A stretch of DNA of 64,000 bases from CAVVAH01 sp963746175 (GTDB lineage Bacteria; Actinomycetota; Actinomycetes; JACCUZ01): NCBI GenBank assembly GCA_963746175.1, contig CAVVAH010000004.1, forward strand, positions 806,001 through 870,000, given 5' to 3'. Shown piece after piece: positions 9,327-17,014 of this stretch (position 1 is its first letter; every line of letters begins with the position of its first letter). The notes beneath the pieces are model-generated. The model made no database searches. It saw only the letters and a list, made by a program, of their open reading frames with translations, and was not told the DNA's origin. The translations under genes were made by a program, and so were the position numbers.

Positions 9327-10373
9327 TCAGAGGATCCCGCGGGCGTGGAACGCGGTCGTCACGGCCTTGGCCGCCTTCGCGCCGTACATCGCCTGCGCCG
9401 TCTGCACCGTCTTCGTGGCCGCAGCGGCGAAGCTGGTGTCCGGCGCGAAGCCGAACTGCGCGTTGATGATGATGCGGTTGGCGGTCCGGTCGCCGAGCGC
9501 GGTCCGGATGTCCCACAGGGCGCGCGACCAGATCTGGCCGTCGAAGTGCACCTCGCCGCGACGCTGCGAGACGGTGAGGTCGGTGTCGACGCGACGCAGG
9601 CAGTGCGGCACCGTCGAGGTGTACGACACCGAGTCCCAGTCGGCGACGCAGCCCGCCGGGACGCCGGCAGCGGGAGCGCCTGCGACCGCGAGCCCGACCG
9701 ACACGGCCAGGTAGTCGCCGAACGCCTCGCCGATCGAGCCGGCGTCCAGCGAGGTGCCGAAGCCGTCGACCTGTGCATCGTGCACCGCGTGACCGTACTC
9801 GTGCACGATCACCTCGGCGTCTTCGGCGTCGTCGACGCCGCCCTTGCCGAAGGTGATCTCGTCGTTGTCGCTGCGGGAGAACGAGTTGTCGCCGCCGAAC
9901 TGGTTGATGCGGACGTCCTGCGACTCCGCGTTGACCGGGGGCAGGTCGCCGTTCGCGCCACCGAACCCGAGGCCCTGCAGGTAGAGCTGCGCCCGGGTGA
10001 CCCAGTAGTACGCCATCACCTGCTCGAACTGGTCGTCGTGCCGGTTGTAGACGTAGCTGCCGCCGGGCGCCGCGAACGCAGGCTTGCCGGTCTCGCTCTT
10101 GATGTTGGCCCAGTCACCGCGCAGGTACCCGCTGCCGTCGAGGTTGGTCAGCGTGACCGTGCGGTAGTCCTTCGCCGGGACCGCCGTGGCGGAGTCCTTG
10201 TCGTCGGTGAGCCCTTCGTCGCCGCTGCTCTGCACGGGATTGACCATGAACACCGACGCGGACGCGGTGCCCGAGGCCGGGGCGGCCGAGGCCGGGCTGC
10301 CGGTCAGCGCAGCAGCCAGGCCGGTGAGGGCGAGAGCGGCGAGGGCCGGACGGGCTGCGGTGCGACGGGTCAC
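9327..10373 (-). CDS. secreted zinc metallopeptidase (M36/thermolysin-like gluzincin)
   Basis: A 348-residue exported protein. A signal peptide (TRRTAARPALAALALTG...SPASAAPAS) is followed by a protease domain with the zinc motif HEYGH in EVIVHEYGHAVHDAQ near residue 195 and the third ligand Glu in IGEAFGDYLAVS about 25 residues later, an arrangement shared by fungalysin and thermolysin-like enzymes. It lacks the long propeptide of typical M36 members. The GTG at 10373 is chosen because AGGAG lies 7-8 nt upstream; the frame stays open 17 more codons but without a ribosome site. Confidence 0.8.
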   Translation of the reverse strand: MTRRTAARPALAALALTGLAAALTGSPASAAPASGTASASVFMVNPVQSSGDEGLTDDKDSATAVPAKDYRTVTLTNLDGSGYLRGDWANIKSETGKPAFAAPGGSYVYNRHDDQFEQVMAYYWVTRAQLYLQGLGFGGANGDLPPVNAESQDVRINQFGGDNSFSRSDNDEITFGKGGVDDAEDAEVIVHEYGHAVHDAQVDGFGTSLDAGSIGEAFGDYLAVSVGLAVAGAPAAGVPAGCVADWDSVSYTSTVPHCLRRVDTDLTVSQRRGEVHFDGQIWSRALWDIRTALGDRTANRIIINAQFGFAPDTSFAAAATKTVQTAQAMYGAKAAKAVTTAFHARGIL

Positions 10374-10476
10374 GGAGGTCTCCTGGAGCGGCGGTACGGC
10401 GTACGGCACGGCGAACCCGCGCACCCTACGTCCCGATCTGCCCCCGGGGAAGAGGCAGCCCTGCTGTTCGGGTGGT

Positions 10477-10492
10477 ACCGCCGTTCGGCGGT
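10477..10492. promoter_or_regulatory. palindrome ACCGCCG-TT-CGGCGGT upstream of the metalloprotease
   Basis: A perfect 7-bp inverted repeat with a 2-nt centre, about 105 bp upstream of the protease GTG. A near-identical palindrome, TACCGCCGTACGGCGGTA, occurs at 29228-29245. It may be a regulator-binding site or a small hairpin downstream of purA. Confidence 0.4.
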
Positions 10493-10536
10493 GACCGGAC
10501 GGCTACGCAGCGTCCGCGTCGGCGGCCCGGCGCCGC

Positions 10537-11823
10537 TCAGCCCAGCAGCGAGCGGACCTGCACGGTCTCGTCCCGGCCGGGACCGACCCCGATGGCCGAG
10601 ATCGGCGCGCCGGACATCTCCTCGAGCGCCGCGACGTAGGCCTGCGCCGCCTTCGGCAGGTCGTCGAGGGCTCGGGCACCGGAGATGTCCTCGTCCCAGC
10701 CGTCGAGCAGCTCGTAGACCGGCTTGGCGTGGTGGAAGTCGGTCTGGGTCATCGGCATCTCCTCCTGCCGGACGCCGTCGACCTCGTACGCGACGCAGAC
10801 CGGCACCTTCTCCCACCCGGTGAGCACGTCGAGCTTGGTGAGGACGAAGTCGGTGACGCCGTTGACCCGGGCCGCATAGCGCGCCACCACCGCGTCGTAC
10901 CAGCCGCACCGTCGCGGCCGGCCCGTGGTGGTGCCGAACTCGGCGCCGTCGTCGCGCAGCTTCTCGCCGTCGGCGTCGAGCAGCTCGGTGGGGAAGGGCC
11001 CCGAGCCCACCCGGGTCGTGTAGGCCTTGACCACCGCGATGACCCGGTCGATGCGCGTCGGCGGGATGCCGGACCCGGTGCACGCGCCGCCGGACGTCGG
11101 GTTCGACGACGTGACGAACGGATAGGTCCCGTGGTCGACGTCGAGCAGGGTCGCCTGGCCGCCCTCCAGCAGCACGGTCTCGCCGCGGTCCAGCGCCTCG
11201 CCCAGGACGAGCACGGTGTCGGCGACCATCGGCCGCAGCCGGTCGGCGTACGACAGGAACTCCTCCACGACCTCGTCGACGGTGATGGCGCGGCGGTTGT
11301 ACACCTTGACGAGCAGGTTGTTCTTCAGCTCGAGCGACCCCTCGACCTTCTGCCGCAGGATCTTCTCGTCGAACAGGTCCTGCACCCGCACGCCGACGCG
11401 CGACATCTTGTCGGCGTACGTCGGGCCGATGCCTCGGCCGGTGGTGCCCAGCTTCGCCTTGCCCAGGAAGCGCTCGGCGACCTTGTCGATGGTGCGGTGC
11501 TGCGGGCCGATGAGGTGCGCGCTGGCGCTGACGAGCAGCCGCGACGTGTCGACCCCGCGCGCCTCGAGGCCGTCGATCTCCTCGAAGAGCACGGCCAGGT
11601 CGATGACCACGCCGTTGCCGATGACCGGCACGCAGCCCGGCGTGAGGATCCCTGACGGCAGCAGGTGCAGCGCGTACTTGTCGCCGTCGATGACGATGGT
11701 GTGGCCGGCGTTGTTCCCGCCGTTGTACTTCACGACGTAGTCGACCGACGAGCCGAGCAGGTCGGTCGCCTTGCCCTTGCCCTCGTCGCCCCACTGGGCT
11801 CCGAGCAGCACGATCGCCGGCAC
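10537..11823 (-). CDS. purA: adenylosuccinate synthetase
   Basis: It couples IMP and aspartate using GTP to form adenylosuccinate, the first step from IMP to AMP; PurB above completes the route. At 428 residues it has family length. The N-terminal GTP-binding signature GAQWGDEGKGK is at residues 8-18, the second signature GIGPTYADK near 131, and the IMP/GTP-binding SSNPTSGGACTGSGIPP in the middle. The gene is single, divergent from the lipid kinase at 11895. Confidence 0.97.
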   Translation of the reverse strand: MPAIVLLGAQWGDEGKGKATDLLGSSVDYVVKYNGGNNAGHTIVIDGDKYALHLLPSGILTPGCVPVIGNGVVIDLAVLFEEIDGLEARGVDTSRLLVSASAHLIGPQHRTIDKVAERFLGKAKLGTTGRGIGPTYADKMSRVGVRVQDLFDEKILRQKVEGSLELKNNLLVKVYNRRAITVDEVVEEFLSYADRLRPMVADTVLVLGEALDRGETVLLEGGQATLLDVDHGTYPFVTSSNPTSGGACTGSGIPPTRIDRVIAVVKAYTTRVGSGPFPTELLDADGEKLRDDGAEFGTTTGRPRRCGWYDAVVARYAARVNGVTDFVLTKLDVLTGWEKVPVCVAYEVDGVRQEEMPMTQTDFHHAKPVYELLDGWDEDISGARALDDLPKAAQAYVAALEEMSGAPISAIGVGPGRDETVQVRSLLG

Positions 11824-11894
11824 AGGAACACCTGACTTCGTCGGGGATGATGACCGGCAGCAAGCACATGCCGATCGGTGCGAGGAGATGCTAC

Positions 11895-12782
11895 GTGAAC
11901 CCGTTGGTCGTGGTCACGAACGAGTCGGCCGGTGGGACGGCCGCCGAGGCGGTGGACGCTGCGCTGTCGGTGCTGAGCGCTCAGACCGACGTACGGCGCG
12001 AGGTGTGCGCCGAGCCGGGCGACCTGGACGGCGTGCTGGACGGCCTCAGGGACGGCGAGATCCTGGTCGTGGCCGGCGGCGACGGGTCGGTGCACACGGC
12101 GGTGGCCGCGCTGCACCGACGCGGCACGCTCGCCGCCGGCCGGCCCCTCGGGCTGGTGCCGCTGGGAACCGGCAACGACCTGGCGCGGACCCTCGGCATC
12201 CCGCTCGACCCGGCGGACGCCGCACAGGTCGTGCTCGCAGGAGCGGCTCGCGCCCTCGACCTCGTGGTCGACGACGAGGACGGAGTCGTGGTGAACGCGG
12301 TGCACCTCGGCATCGGCGCGGAGGCCGCGGAGAAGGCCGGTGCGCTCAAGGACCGCCTCGGCGCCGCGGCGTATGCGGTCGGCAGCGTCGCCGCCGGGGT
12401 GCGGCCCGGCGGCTGGTCGCTGCGCGTCGAGGTGGACGGTGCGATCGTGCACGTCGACGACGACGTGCTCATGGTCGGCGTGGCGAACGGCCGCACCATC
12501 GGCGGCGGTGCCGAGCTGGCTCCGGACGCGTCCCCCGACGACGGGCTGGTCGACGTCGTGATCGCCACCTCGACCGGTCCGCTGGCGCGGCTCGGCTTCG
12601 CGACGTCGTTGCGCGAGGGTGATCACGTCGAGCGGGACGACGTGCTGGTCGTGCGCGGCCAGTCGGTCACCGTCACCGGCGAGGAGTTCCCCGTGAACGC
12701 CGACGGCGAGCTCTACGGCCCGGTGTCCTCGCGGACCTGGACAGTACGGCCGGCCGCCTGGTCTGTCCTCGTCCCCCGCTAG
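11895..12782 (+). CDS. diacylglycerol kinase-catalytic-domain lipid kinase
   Basis: A 295-residue kinase of the DagK/YegS fold. It shows the nucleotide-binding VVAGGDGSVHTAVAAL (GGDG motif) near residue 60, the LGLVPLGTGNDLARTLGIP motif near 90-105, and a C-terminal beta-sandwich ending with GEEFPVNADGE and a typical last strand. It would phosphorylate diacylglycerol or a related lipid. The GTG at 11895 follows GAGGAG by 7 nt and is preferred over the upstream in-frame ATG at 11847. A phospholipase D-type synthase gene converges with it, so both may serve phospholipid turnover. Confidence 0.85.
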   Translation: MNPLVVVTNESAGGTAAEAVDAALSVLSAQTDVRREVCAEPGDLDGVLDGLRDGEILVVAGGDGSVHTAVAALHRRGTLAAGRPLGLVPLGTGNDLARTLGIPLDPADAAQVVLAGAARALDLVVDDEDGVVVNAVHLGIGAEAAEKAGALKDRLGAAAYAVGSVAAGVRPGGWSLRVEVDGAIVHVDDDVLMVGVANGRTIGGGAELAPDASPDDGLVDVVIATSTGPLARLGFATSLREGDHVERDDVLVVRGQSVTVTGEEFPVNADGELYGPVSSRTWTVRPAAWSVLVPR

Positions 12783-12787
12783 GTCGG

Positions 12788-13945
12788 CTACATCCAGCGG
12801 CGGATCGGGGACACGGCCTTCTCCATCGCCCGCTGCGCGGTGCTGCGCTCTCGCCACCGGGTGAGGTCGATCTCGACGCTGCGCGAGAAGTCGTCGTCGA
12901 GGTCGGCGTCCAGCCGCGCGGCGAGCTCGCGGTCGAGCGCGATGAGCACGACCTCCTCGTCGTGGTCGAGGGAGCGGCGGTTGAAGTTCGAGGAGCCCAC
13001 GACCGCGGCGACCCCGTCGACCGTCATCACCTTCGCGTGCATCATCGACGGCTGGAAGGTCCAGACCTTCACGCCGCAGTCGACCAGCCGCTCGTAGGCA
13101 CCCTCGCTGGTGAGCTGCGACACCCGCTTGTCGGCGTGCGGACCGGGCAGCAGCAGGTCGACCTCGACGCCGCGCGCGGGCGCGGCGCACAGTGTCTCGA
13201 GGAAGTCGTCGTCGGGCGCGAAGTACGCCGTGGCGATCCGCAGCCGCTCGCGGGCCGACCCGAGCATGACGTGGAACGCCGACTGCATGTCGTCCCAGCC
13301 GAGGCTGGCCGAGCCGCGCACGACCTGCACCGTCGACGACCCCTCCTGCGGCTGCACCGGGAACTCGTCGTCGTCGCCGTAGAGCGGCCGGCCGCTCTCG
13401 GCCCAGTCCTGGATGAACGCCGACTGCAGGCCGTCGACAGCGGGACCCTCGACGCGCAGGTGGGTGTCCCGCCACTCGCTCTCGTCACGGGCGTCGCCGC
13501 ACCACTCCTCGGCGATGCCCACCCCGCCGGTGAAGCCGATCCGGCCGTCGACGACGCAGACCTTGCGGTGCAGCCGGTGGTTGGACTTGAAGGGCGACTT
13601 CAGAAACGGCTTGCGGAACCACTCGACCTGCACGCCGGCGCGGTCCATCTGGTCGACGAGACCGTTCTCGATCAGGCGGCCGCCGAGCGCGTCGATCAGC
13701 AGCCGGACCCGTACGCCCGCCTGGGCCCGCTCGCTCATCGCCTCGGCGAAGTCGCGGGCGATGTCGCCGCGCCAGTACACGAACGTCATGAGGTCGACCG
13801 TGGACTGCGCGCCGCGGATCGCCTCGAGCATCACGGGGAAGATCCGGTCGCCGTTGCGCAGGACGTCGATCTTGTTGCCCTCGGTGAACGGCGTGCCGAT
13901 GGTCACCTCGAGCCGGCGGCGCAGGACGTCGGCGAGATCACTCAT
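12788..13945 (-). CDS. phospholipase D-family cardiolipin synthase-like protein
   Basis: A 385-residue protein with two HKD motifs of the phospholipase D superfamily: NHRLHRKVCVVDGRIGFTGG near residue 125 and SMMHAKVMTVDGVAAVVGSSN near 318. Both keep H-x-K-x4-D, so the active site is complete. No N-terminal membrane segments are seen, unlike ClsA, so it more resembles ClsB/ClsC or YwiE-type enzymes that condense phosphatidylglycerol. The ATG is preceded by GAGGAG. The next gene on this strand is the LuxR-type regulator. Confidence 0.85.
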   Translation of the reverse strand: MSDLADVLRRRLEVTIGTPFTEGNKIDVLRNGDRIFPVMLEAIRGAQSTVDLMTFVYWRGDIARDFAEAMSERAQAGVRVRLLIDALGGRLIENGLVDQMDRAGVQVEWFRKPFLKSPFKSNHRLHRKVCVVDGRIGFTGGVGIAEEWCGDARDESEWRDTHLRVEGPAVDGLQSAFIQDWAESGRPLYGDDDEFPVQPQEGSSTVQVVRGSASLGWDDMQSAFHVMLGSARERLRIATAYFAPDDDFLETLCAAPARGVEVDLLLPGPHADKRVSQLTSEGAYERLVDCGVKVWTFQPSMMHAKVMTVDGVAAVVGSSNFNRRSLDHDEEVVLIALDRELAARLDADLDDDFSRSVEIDLTRWRERSTAQRAMEKAVSPIRRWM

Positions 13946-13990
13946 GCGGGCAGCTCCTCGGTCGGGTACGGGTCGTGGCGGTCACGGTGA

Positions 13991-14965
13991 TCAGAGCAGG
14001 TCCCGCCGGGCGGCCTCGGCACCGGCCTGGAACCGGGTCGACGCCCCGAGGTCGTCCATGAGGTCGGCGATGCGGCGGCGGACGGTCCGCAGGCTGACCC
14101 CGAGCTGGCGGGCGATGCTCTCGTCCTTCATGCCCATCTGGAGCAGGTCCAGCACCGAGCGGACCTCGTCGCTGGAGTCCGCCGCCACGCCGGTGGCCAG
14201 CGGCATCGGCACCGCCTGCGCCCAGTACTCCTCGAACAGCGCCCGGACGAGCGCCACCAGGGCCGGGGCGCGCAGCAGCAGCCGGCCGGCGTCGTTCCCG
14301 TACCCGTCGGCCGTGACCATGGCTGCCTCGGTGCCGAAGACCGCGACCGACGGGAGGTCCCGGTGCGCCAGCCGGACGTGCTCGCCCGCGTCGGCCCAGT
14401 GCCGGACGTACGCCAGCCGGTCGGGGGCGCCGAGCACCTCGGCCGGGTAGAGCCCACGCATCGGACGCCCGCCGGCCAGCTGGTGCTCCAGCAGCTCGAC
14501 GTACGCCGGGGAGTCGACGTCGATGTTGACGGCGGGGTGGCAGGAGAGCACCTCGCCGGTCGTGCTGCGCTGGATGTCCTCGACCGCGGCGAAGGACTCC
14601 TCCAGGCTGAGCAGCTCGAACGGCACGCTGGCCCAGCCGCGGGACTGGCCGACCATGTGGTCGGCCGCGAAGCCCGAGAGGCTGGCCCGGACGGCGTCCA
14701 GCCGGGACCGGCGTTCCTCCAGGTCGGAGAGCTCGACGTGCACCAGGGCCGCCAGCGTGGTCGCCGGGGATGCGGGCACCACGCCGGTGCCCTGCCGGGC
14801 GACCAGGCCGACGCGCACCAGCGCGGCGACCGCGGCCTCGATGTCGGCCGGCGCCACCTCGAGGTGCCGGGCGAGCTGGCCGAGGTCGTAGTCGGGGTTG
14901 CGCAGCATCGCCCGGTACGCCGTCTCGGCGACGTCGTCGAGACCCCAGACGTCCAGTGCGCTCAT
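13991..14965 (-). CDS. LuxR-type HTH regulator with N-terminal TrmB-like winged helix
   Basis: A 324-residue one-component regulator. The first 65 residues look like a TrmB/MarR-type winged helix (YDLGQLARHLEVAPADIEAAVAALVRVGLV). The middle has no recognised enzyme motif. Residues about 265-315 form a LuxR/GerE helix-turn-helix (LDLLQMGMKDESIARQLGVSLRTVRRRIADLMDDLGA). This architecture is common in Streptomyces regulators of secondary metabolism or stress, but the target here is unknown. The ATG lies 6 nt after a TACGCT box with TGACAG 16 bp further upstream, a good leaderless promoter. Confidence 0.8.
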   Translation of the reverse strand: MSALDVWGLDDVAETAYRAMLRNPDYDLGQLARHLEVAPADIEAAVAALVRVGLVARQGTGVVPASPATTLAALVHVELSDLEERRSRLDAVRASLSGFAADHMVGQSRGWASVPFELLSLEESFAAVEDIQRSTTGEVLSCHPAVNIDVDSPAYVELLEHQLAGGRPMRGLYPAEVLGAPDRLAYVRHWADAGEHVRLAHRDLPSVAVFGTEAAMVTADGYGNDAGRLLLRAPALVALVRALFEEYWAQAVPMPLATGVAADSSDEVRSVLDLLQMGMKDESIARQLGVSLRTVRRRIADLMDDLGASTRFQAGAEAARRDLL

Positions 14966-15291
14966 CGGTTCAGCGTAGAGCGGTGGCAGGTTGCTGTCAC
15001 TGGCACCGAACGGACACCGATGTGGGCCCGGTTCAGGGCACAATGAGCCCCGGACGAGGTGCGGAACCGCGGCAGGGGACGGTTCCGCCCCTCGTCCGTC
15101 TGCGTCCGGGCCCCTGTCCGCCCCGCATCGCTCCTGACCCGCCGTCGGCGTGGCCCTCAGTGCCGCCGAGGACGAGGGCGCGCCGGCCGGCGTCCGCACC
15201 CGCGCCGCCGTCCACCTGCCTCGCTTAGCGCGTCGTGGCCACCCTGAGCGTCGCTCGCGGGCCACCGCCCGCCAGCTGACGCACGTGGCGG
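14966..15291. other. 326-bp intergenic region with one strong hairpin
   Basis: Between the LuxR-type start and the DUF3151 stop. Besides the promoter above, it has a stem-loop at 15052-15097: GGACGAGG and GCGGAACC pair with GGTTCCGC and CCTCGTCC, one mismatched pair between the two stem halves, 12-nt loop. It may terminate DUF3151 transcription. Short ORFs here on both strands have no family resemblance or ribosome site, so no gene is called. Confidence 0.55.
14972..14999 (-). promoter_or_regulatory. leaderless promoter of the LuxR-type gene
   Basis: On the minus strand TGACAG (14994-14999) and TACGCT (14972-14977) are 16 bp apart, close to the sigma-70 consensus. The -10 ends 6 nt before the ATG, so transcription should begin at or next to the start codon. 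Confidence 0.55.
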
Positions 15292-15702
15292 TCAGCCGAG
15301 CTCGCGGGCGGCGGTCGGGCTGCTGTCGGCGAGGAACTGCCGGCAGCGCTCCGCCTCCGGGTCCTCGTGGATCGCGGCCGCCGCGGTGGCCAGGGCGTGC
15401 AGCGCCCGCAGGAAGCCGCGGTTGGCCTCGTGCTCCCACGGGACCGGGCCGTGACCCTTCCAGCCGTTGCGGCGGAGCGCGTCCAGCGCGCGGTGGTAGC
15501 CGGTGCGGGCGTACGCATAGCCCTCGACGGTGCGCCCGTCGGCCAGCGCCTCCTCGGCGAGCGTGGCCCACGCCAGCGACGACGTCGGGTGCGCGGCGGC
15601 CACCTCCGACGCGGGCGTCCCGGCGGCGAGCGCCTCCCGCGGCCCCGGCTCGTCCGGCAGCAGCGTGGGCGGTGGCTCCCCGAGCAGGTTCTGGTGCGTC
15701 AT
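15292..15702 (-). CDS. DUF3151 family protein
   Basis: A 136-residue cytosolic protein with the DUF3151 layout: MTHQNLLGEPPPTLLPDEPG at the start, the helical SLAWATLAEEALADGRTVEGYAYARTGYHRALDALRRNGWKG and a WEHEANRGFLRALHALA segment. The fold appears TPR-like; no function is established. In many actinobacteria it lies next to fba, and here it is separated from fba only by the inverted-repeat nuclease unit. GGGAGGA precedes the ATG. Confidence 0.85.
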   Translation of the reverse strand: MTHQNLLGEPPPTLLPDEPGPREALAAGTPASEVAAAHPTSSLAWATLAEEALADGRTVEGYAYARTGYHRALDALRRNGWKGHGPVPWEHEANRGFLRALHALATAAAAIHEDPEAERCRQFLADSSPTAARELG

Positions 15703-15798
15703 GCCGCCGATCCTCCCACCCGCGGGCGAATCGACCACGTGAGGTAGGCGGGTGCCCACGACAACAGGCCGATCCACCAGTTGTGGGTGGCATCCACC

Positions 15799-15840
15799 TG
15801 TTGCGGCGGGAAGGTCAGGTGTTGCGGCGGGAAGGTCAGG
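15799..15840. repeat. 21-bp direct tandem duplication
   Basis: Two identical copies, 15799-15819 and 15820-15840, each containing GTTGCGGCGGGAAGGTC. The second copy covers the stop codon of the nuclease-like gene (15836-15838), so the duplication lies at its very 3' end. With two copies only and no spacers it is not a CRISPR array. Confidence 0.85.
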
Positions 15841-16789
15841 CTGCTCGCGCGGCCGCCAGCGCCTGCCGGATGCGACTCGCGAGCCGGTCCGGTGAGAGAA
15901 GGTCCGCCCACGTCCATCGCACGACGGAGTAGCCGAGAGCTCGGAGGCGGTCCTCCCGGATCTTCTCCGCCCAGACAGCCTCAGCAGCGGTCGCTCCGTC
16001 GGCGCCGTACTTGCCGCGTCCGTCGAACTCGCCGAGGACCTTGAGGGGTAACCAGCCGAAGTCGGCGTACCCGACCAGGCCGCGACCGTCTCGCAGCTCG
16101 ACCTGCAGGTCGGTGGGTCCCAACCCGGCTTCGATGAGCACAGCGCGCGACAGGCTCTCGCCAGGGTTCGCGGCTCGCCCGTCGGCCTCCGAGACCGCTC
16201 GTGAGGCGCCACGGGCGCCGGCCCATGCCCGGCAGAAGTTCATCACGTCCACGAGCTGCGGGTGGGTCGCCGCTGCCCGGAGGGCCGAGTCCGCAGCGGC
16301 CAGACCTGTGGCGAAATCATGACCGCGGGCGATATCCACCGCCGTCCGCGCCTCGCTCGTGACGCGAACCCCGCGCACGATGTTGACATGGGCCGGAGGC
16401 AACGCTCCGGGGTGGTGATGGATCCCGGCTTCGACCCGGGACGCGGGCAGTTCGGGCCTGGTGACGTGTAGAAGGTCGAGCTCCGGCCGCAGCAGCTCCA
16501 GGTCGCACCAGATGGCCGCCGTCTCGTGGCTGATGGTCACCGGAGGCTTCAACACAAGGAGCGCACCGTGGGCATGGACGCGGTACTGAGCCTCCGGACA
16601 AAGCTCATCGAACGTCGACCGAACCGCATACACACCGCGGCGCAGGTTGACCAGGTTCTTTCGCTCGCGGGCGTCCTGCACCTCTCGCACGGTCGCACCG
16701 GCGTCGTAGGCCTGCTGAGCAGTGAAGGCTCCGCCGTTGAGGACGATCATCTCCTGAAGCCGAGGCGGTACGGCGAACTCTGCTGCCAT
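15836..16789 (-). CDS. AbiEi-like HTH fused to a PD-(D/E)XK (DUF559/Vsr-like) nuclease domain
   Basis: A 317-residue protein. The first 50 residues (LQEMIVLNGGAFTAQQAYDAGATVREV, then LVNLRRGVYAV) resemble the AbiEi-type antitoxin N-terminal winged helix. The C-terminal third has GESLSRAVLIEAG, GYADFGWLPLKVLGEFDGRGKYG and IREDRLRALGYSVVRWTWADL. The E...D...E-x-D-G-R-x-K pattern fits PD-(D/E)XK nucleases of the DUF559/Vsr type. It would bind and cut or nick DNA, but no activity is shown for this group to my knowledge. No partner toxin is adjacent. The ATG at 16789 lies 6 nt after a CACGCT box. It is the only gene inside the terminal inverted repeats. Confidence 0.75.
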   Translation of the reverse strand: MAAEFAVPPRLQEMIVLNGGAFTAQQAYDAGATVREVQDARERKNLVNLRRGVYAVRSTFDELCPEAQYRVHAHGALLVLKPPVTISHETAAIWCDLELLRPELDLLHVTRPELPASRVEAGIHHHPGALPPAHVNIVRGVRVTSEARTAVDIARGHDFATGLAAADSALRAAATHPQLVDVMNFCRAWAGARGASRAVSEADGRAANPGESLSRAVLIEAGLGPTDLQVELRDGRGLVGYADFGWLPLKVLGEFDGRGKYGADGATAAEAVWAEKIREDRLRALGYSVVRWTWADLLSPDRLASRIRQALAAARAA

Positions 16790-17014
16790 GACGACAGCGT
16801 GAGCCCGGCCAACGGCCGTGGCGCACCATCCACAAGAAGGTTCAGCCCTGCCCTGCCCGGACGGCGGCTGTGGACGGAGGAGACCAGCCGTCGGCCAGGA
16901 CCGCAAGAGGCGAGTGCATGCCGCAACGGGCCGATCCGCCTGTTGTGGGATGCACCCGCCTACCTCACGTGGTCGATTCCTTCGGCGGGTGCGGGACCTG
17001 GGAGGTCGGTCGGG

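Larger units (their letters stand above)
15729..16978. mobile_element. 1.25-kb unit with 27-bp perfect terminal inverted repeats carrying a nuclease-like gene
   Basis: The left terminus (15729-15755) begins AATCGACCACGTGAGG and is the exact reverse complement of 16952-16978. Similarity continues inward imperfectly: each side has a hairpin (about 15751-15793 and 16915-16954) whose arms carry CAACAGG/CCTGTTG. Only one ORF lies between, an HTH-nuclease fusion. The unit separates fba from DUF3151, which usually adjoin. No transposase and no clear target duplication are present. It may be an unconventional mobile element, a decayed IS, or a gene flanked by large hairpins. Confidence 0.6.

Noticed and set aside
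15033..15215. Small Gly/Arg-rich ORF in the DUF3151-LuxR gap
   Set aside because: Composition is that of random GC-rich DNA and it overlaps the hairpin; no start signals.
15799..15840. Short direct repeats as a CRISPR array
   Set aside because: Only two adjoining 21-bp copies, no spacers and no cas genes in the window.
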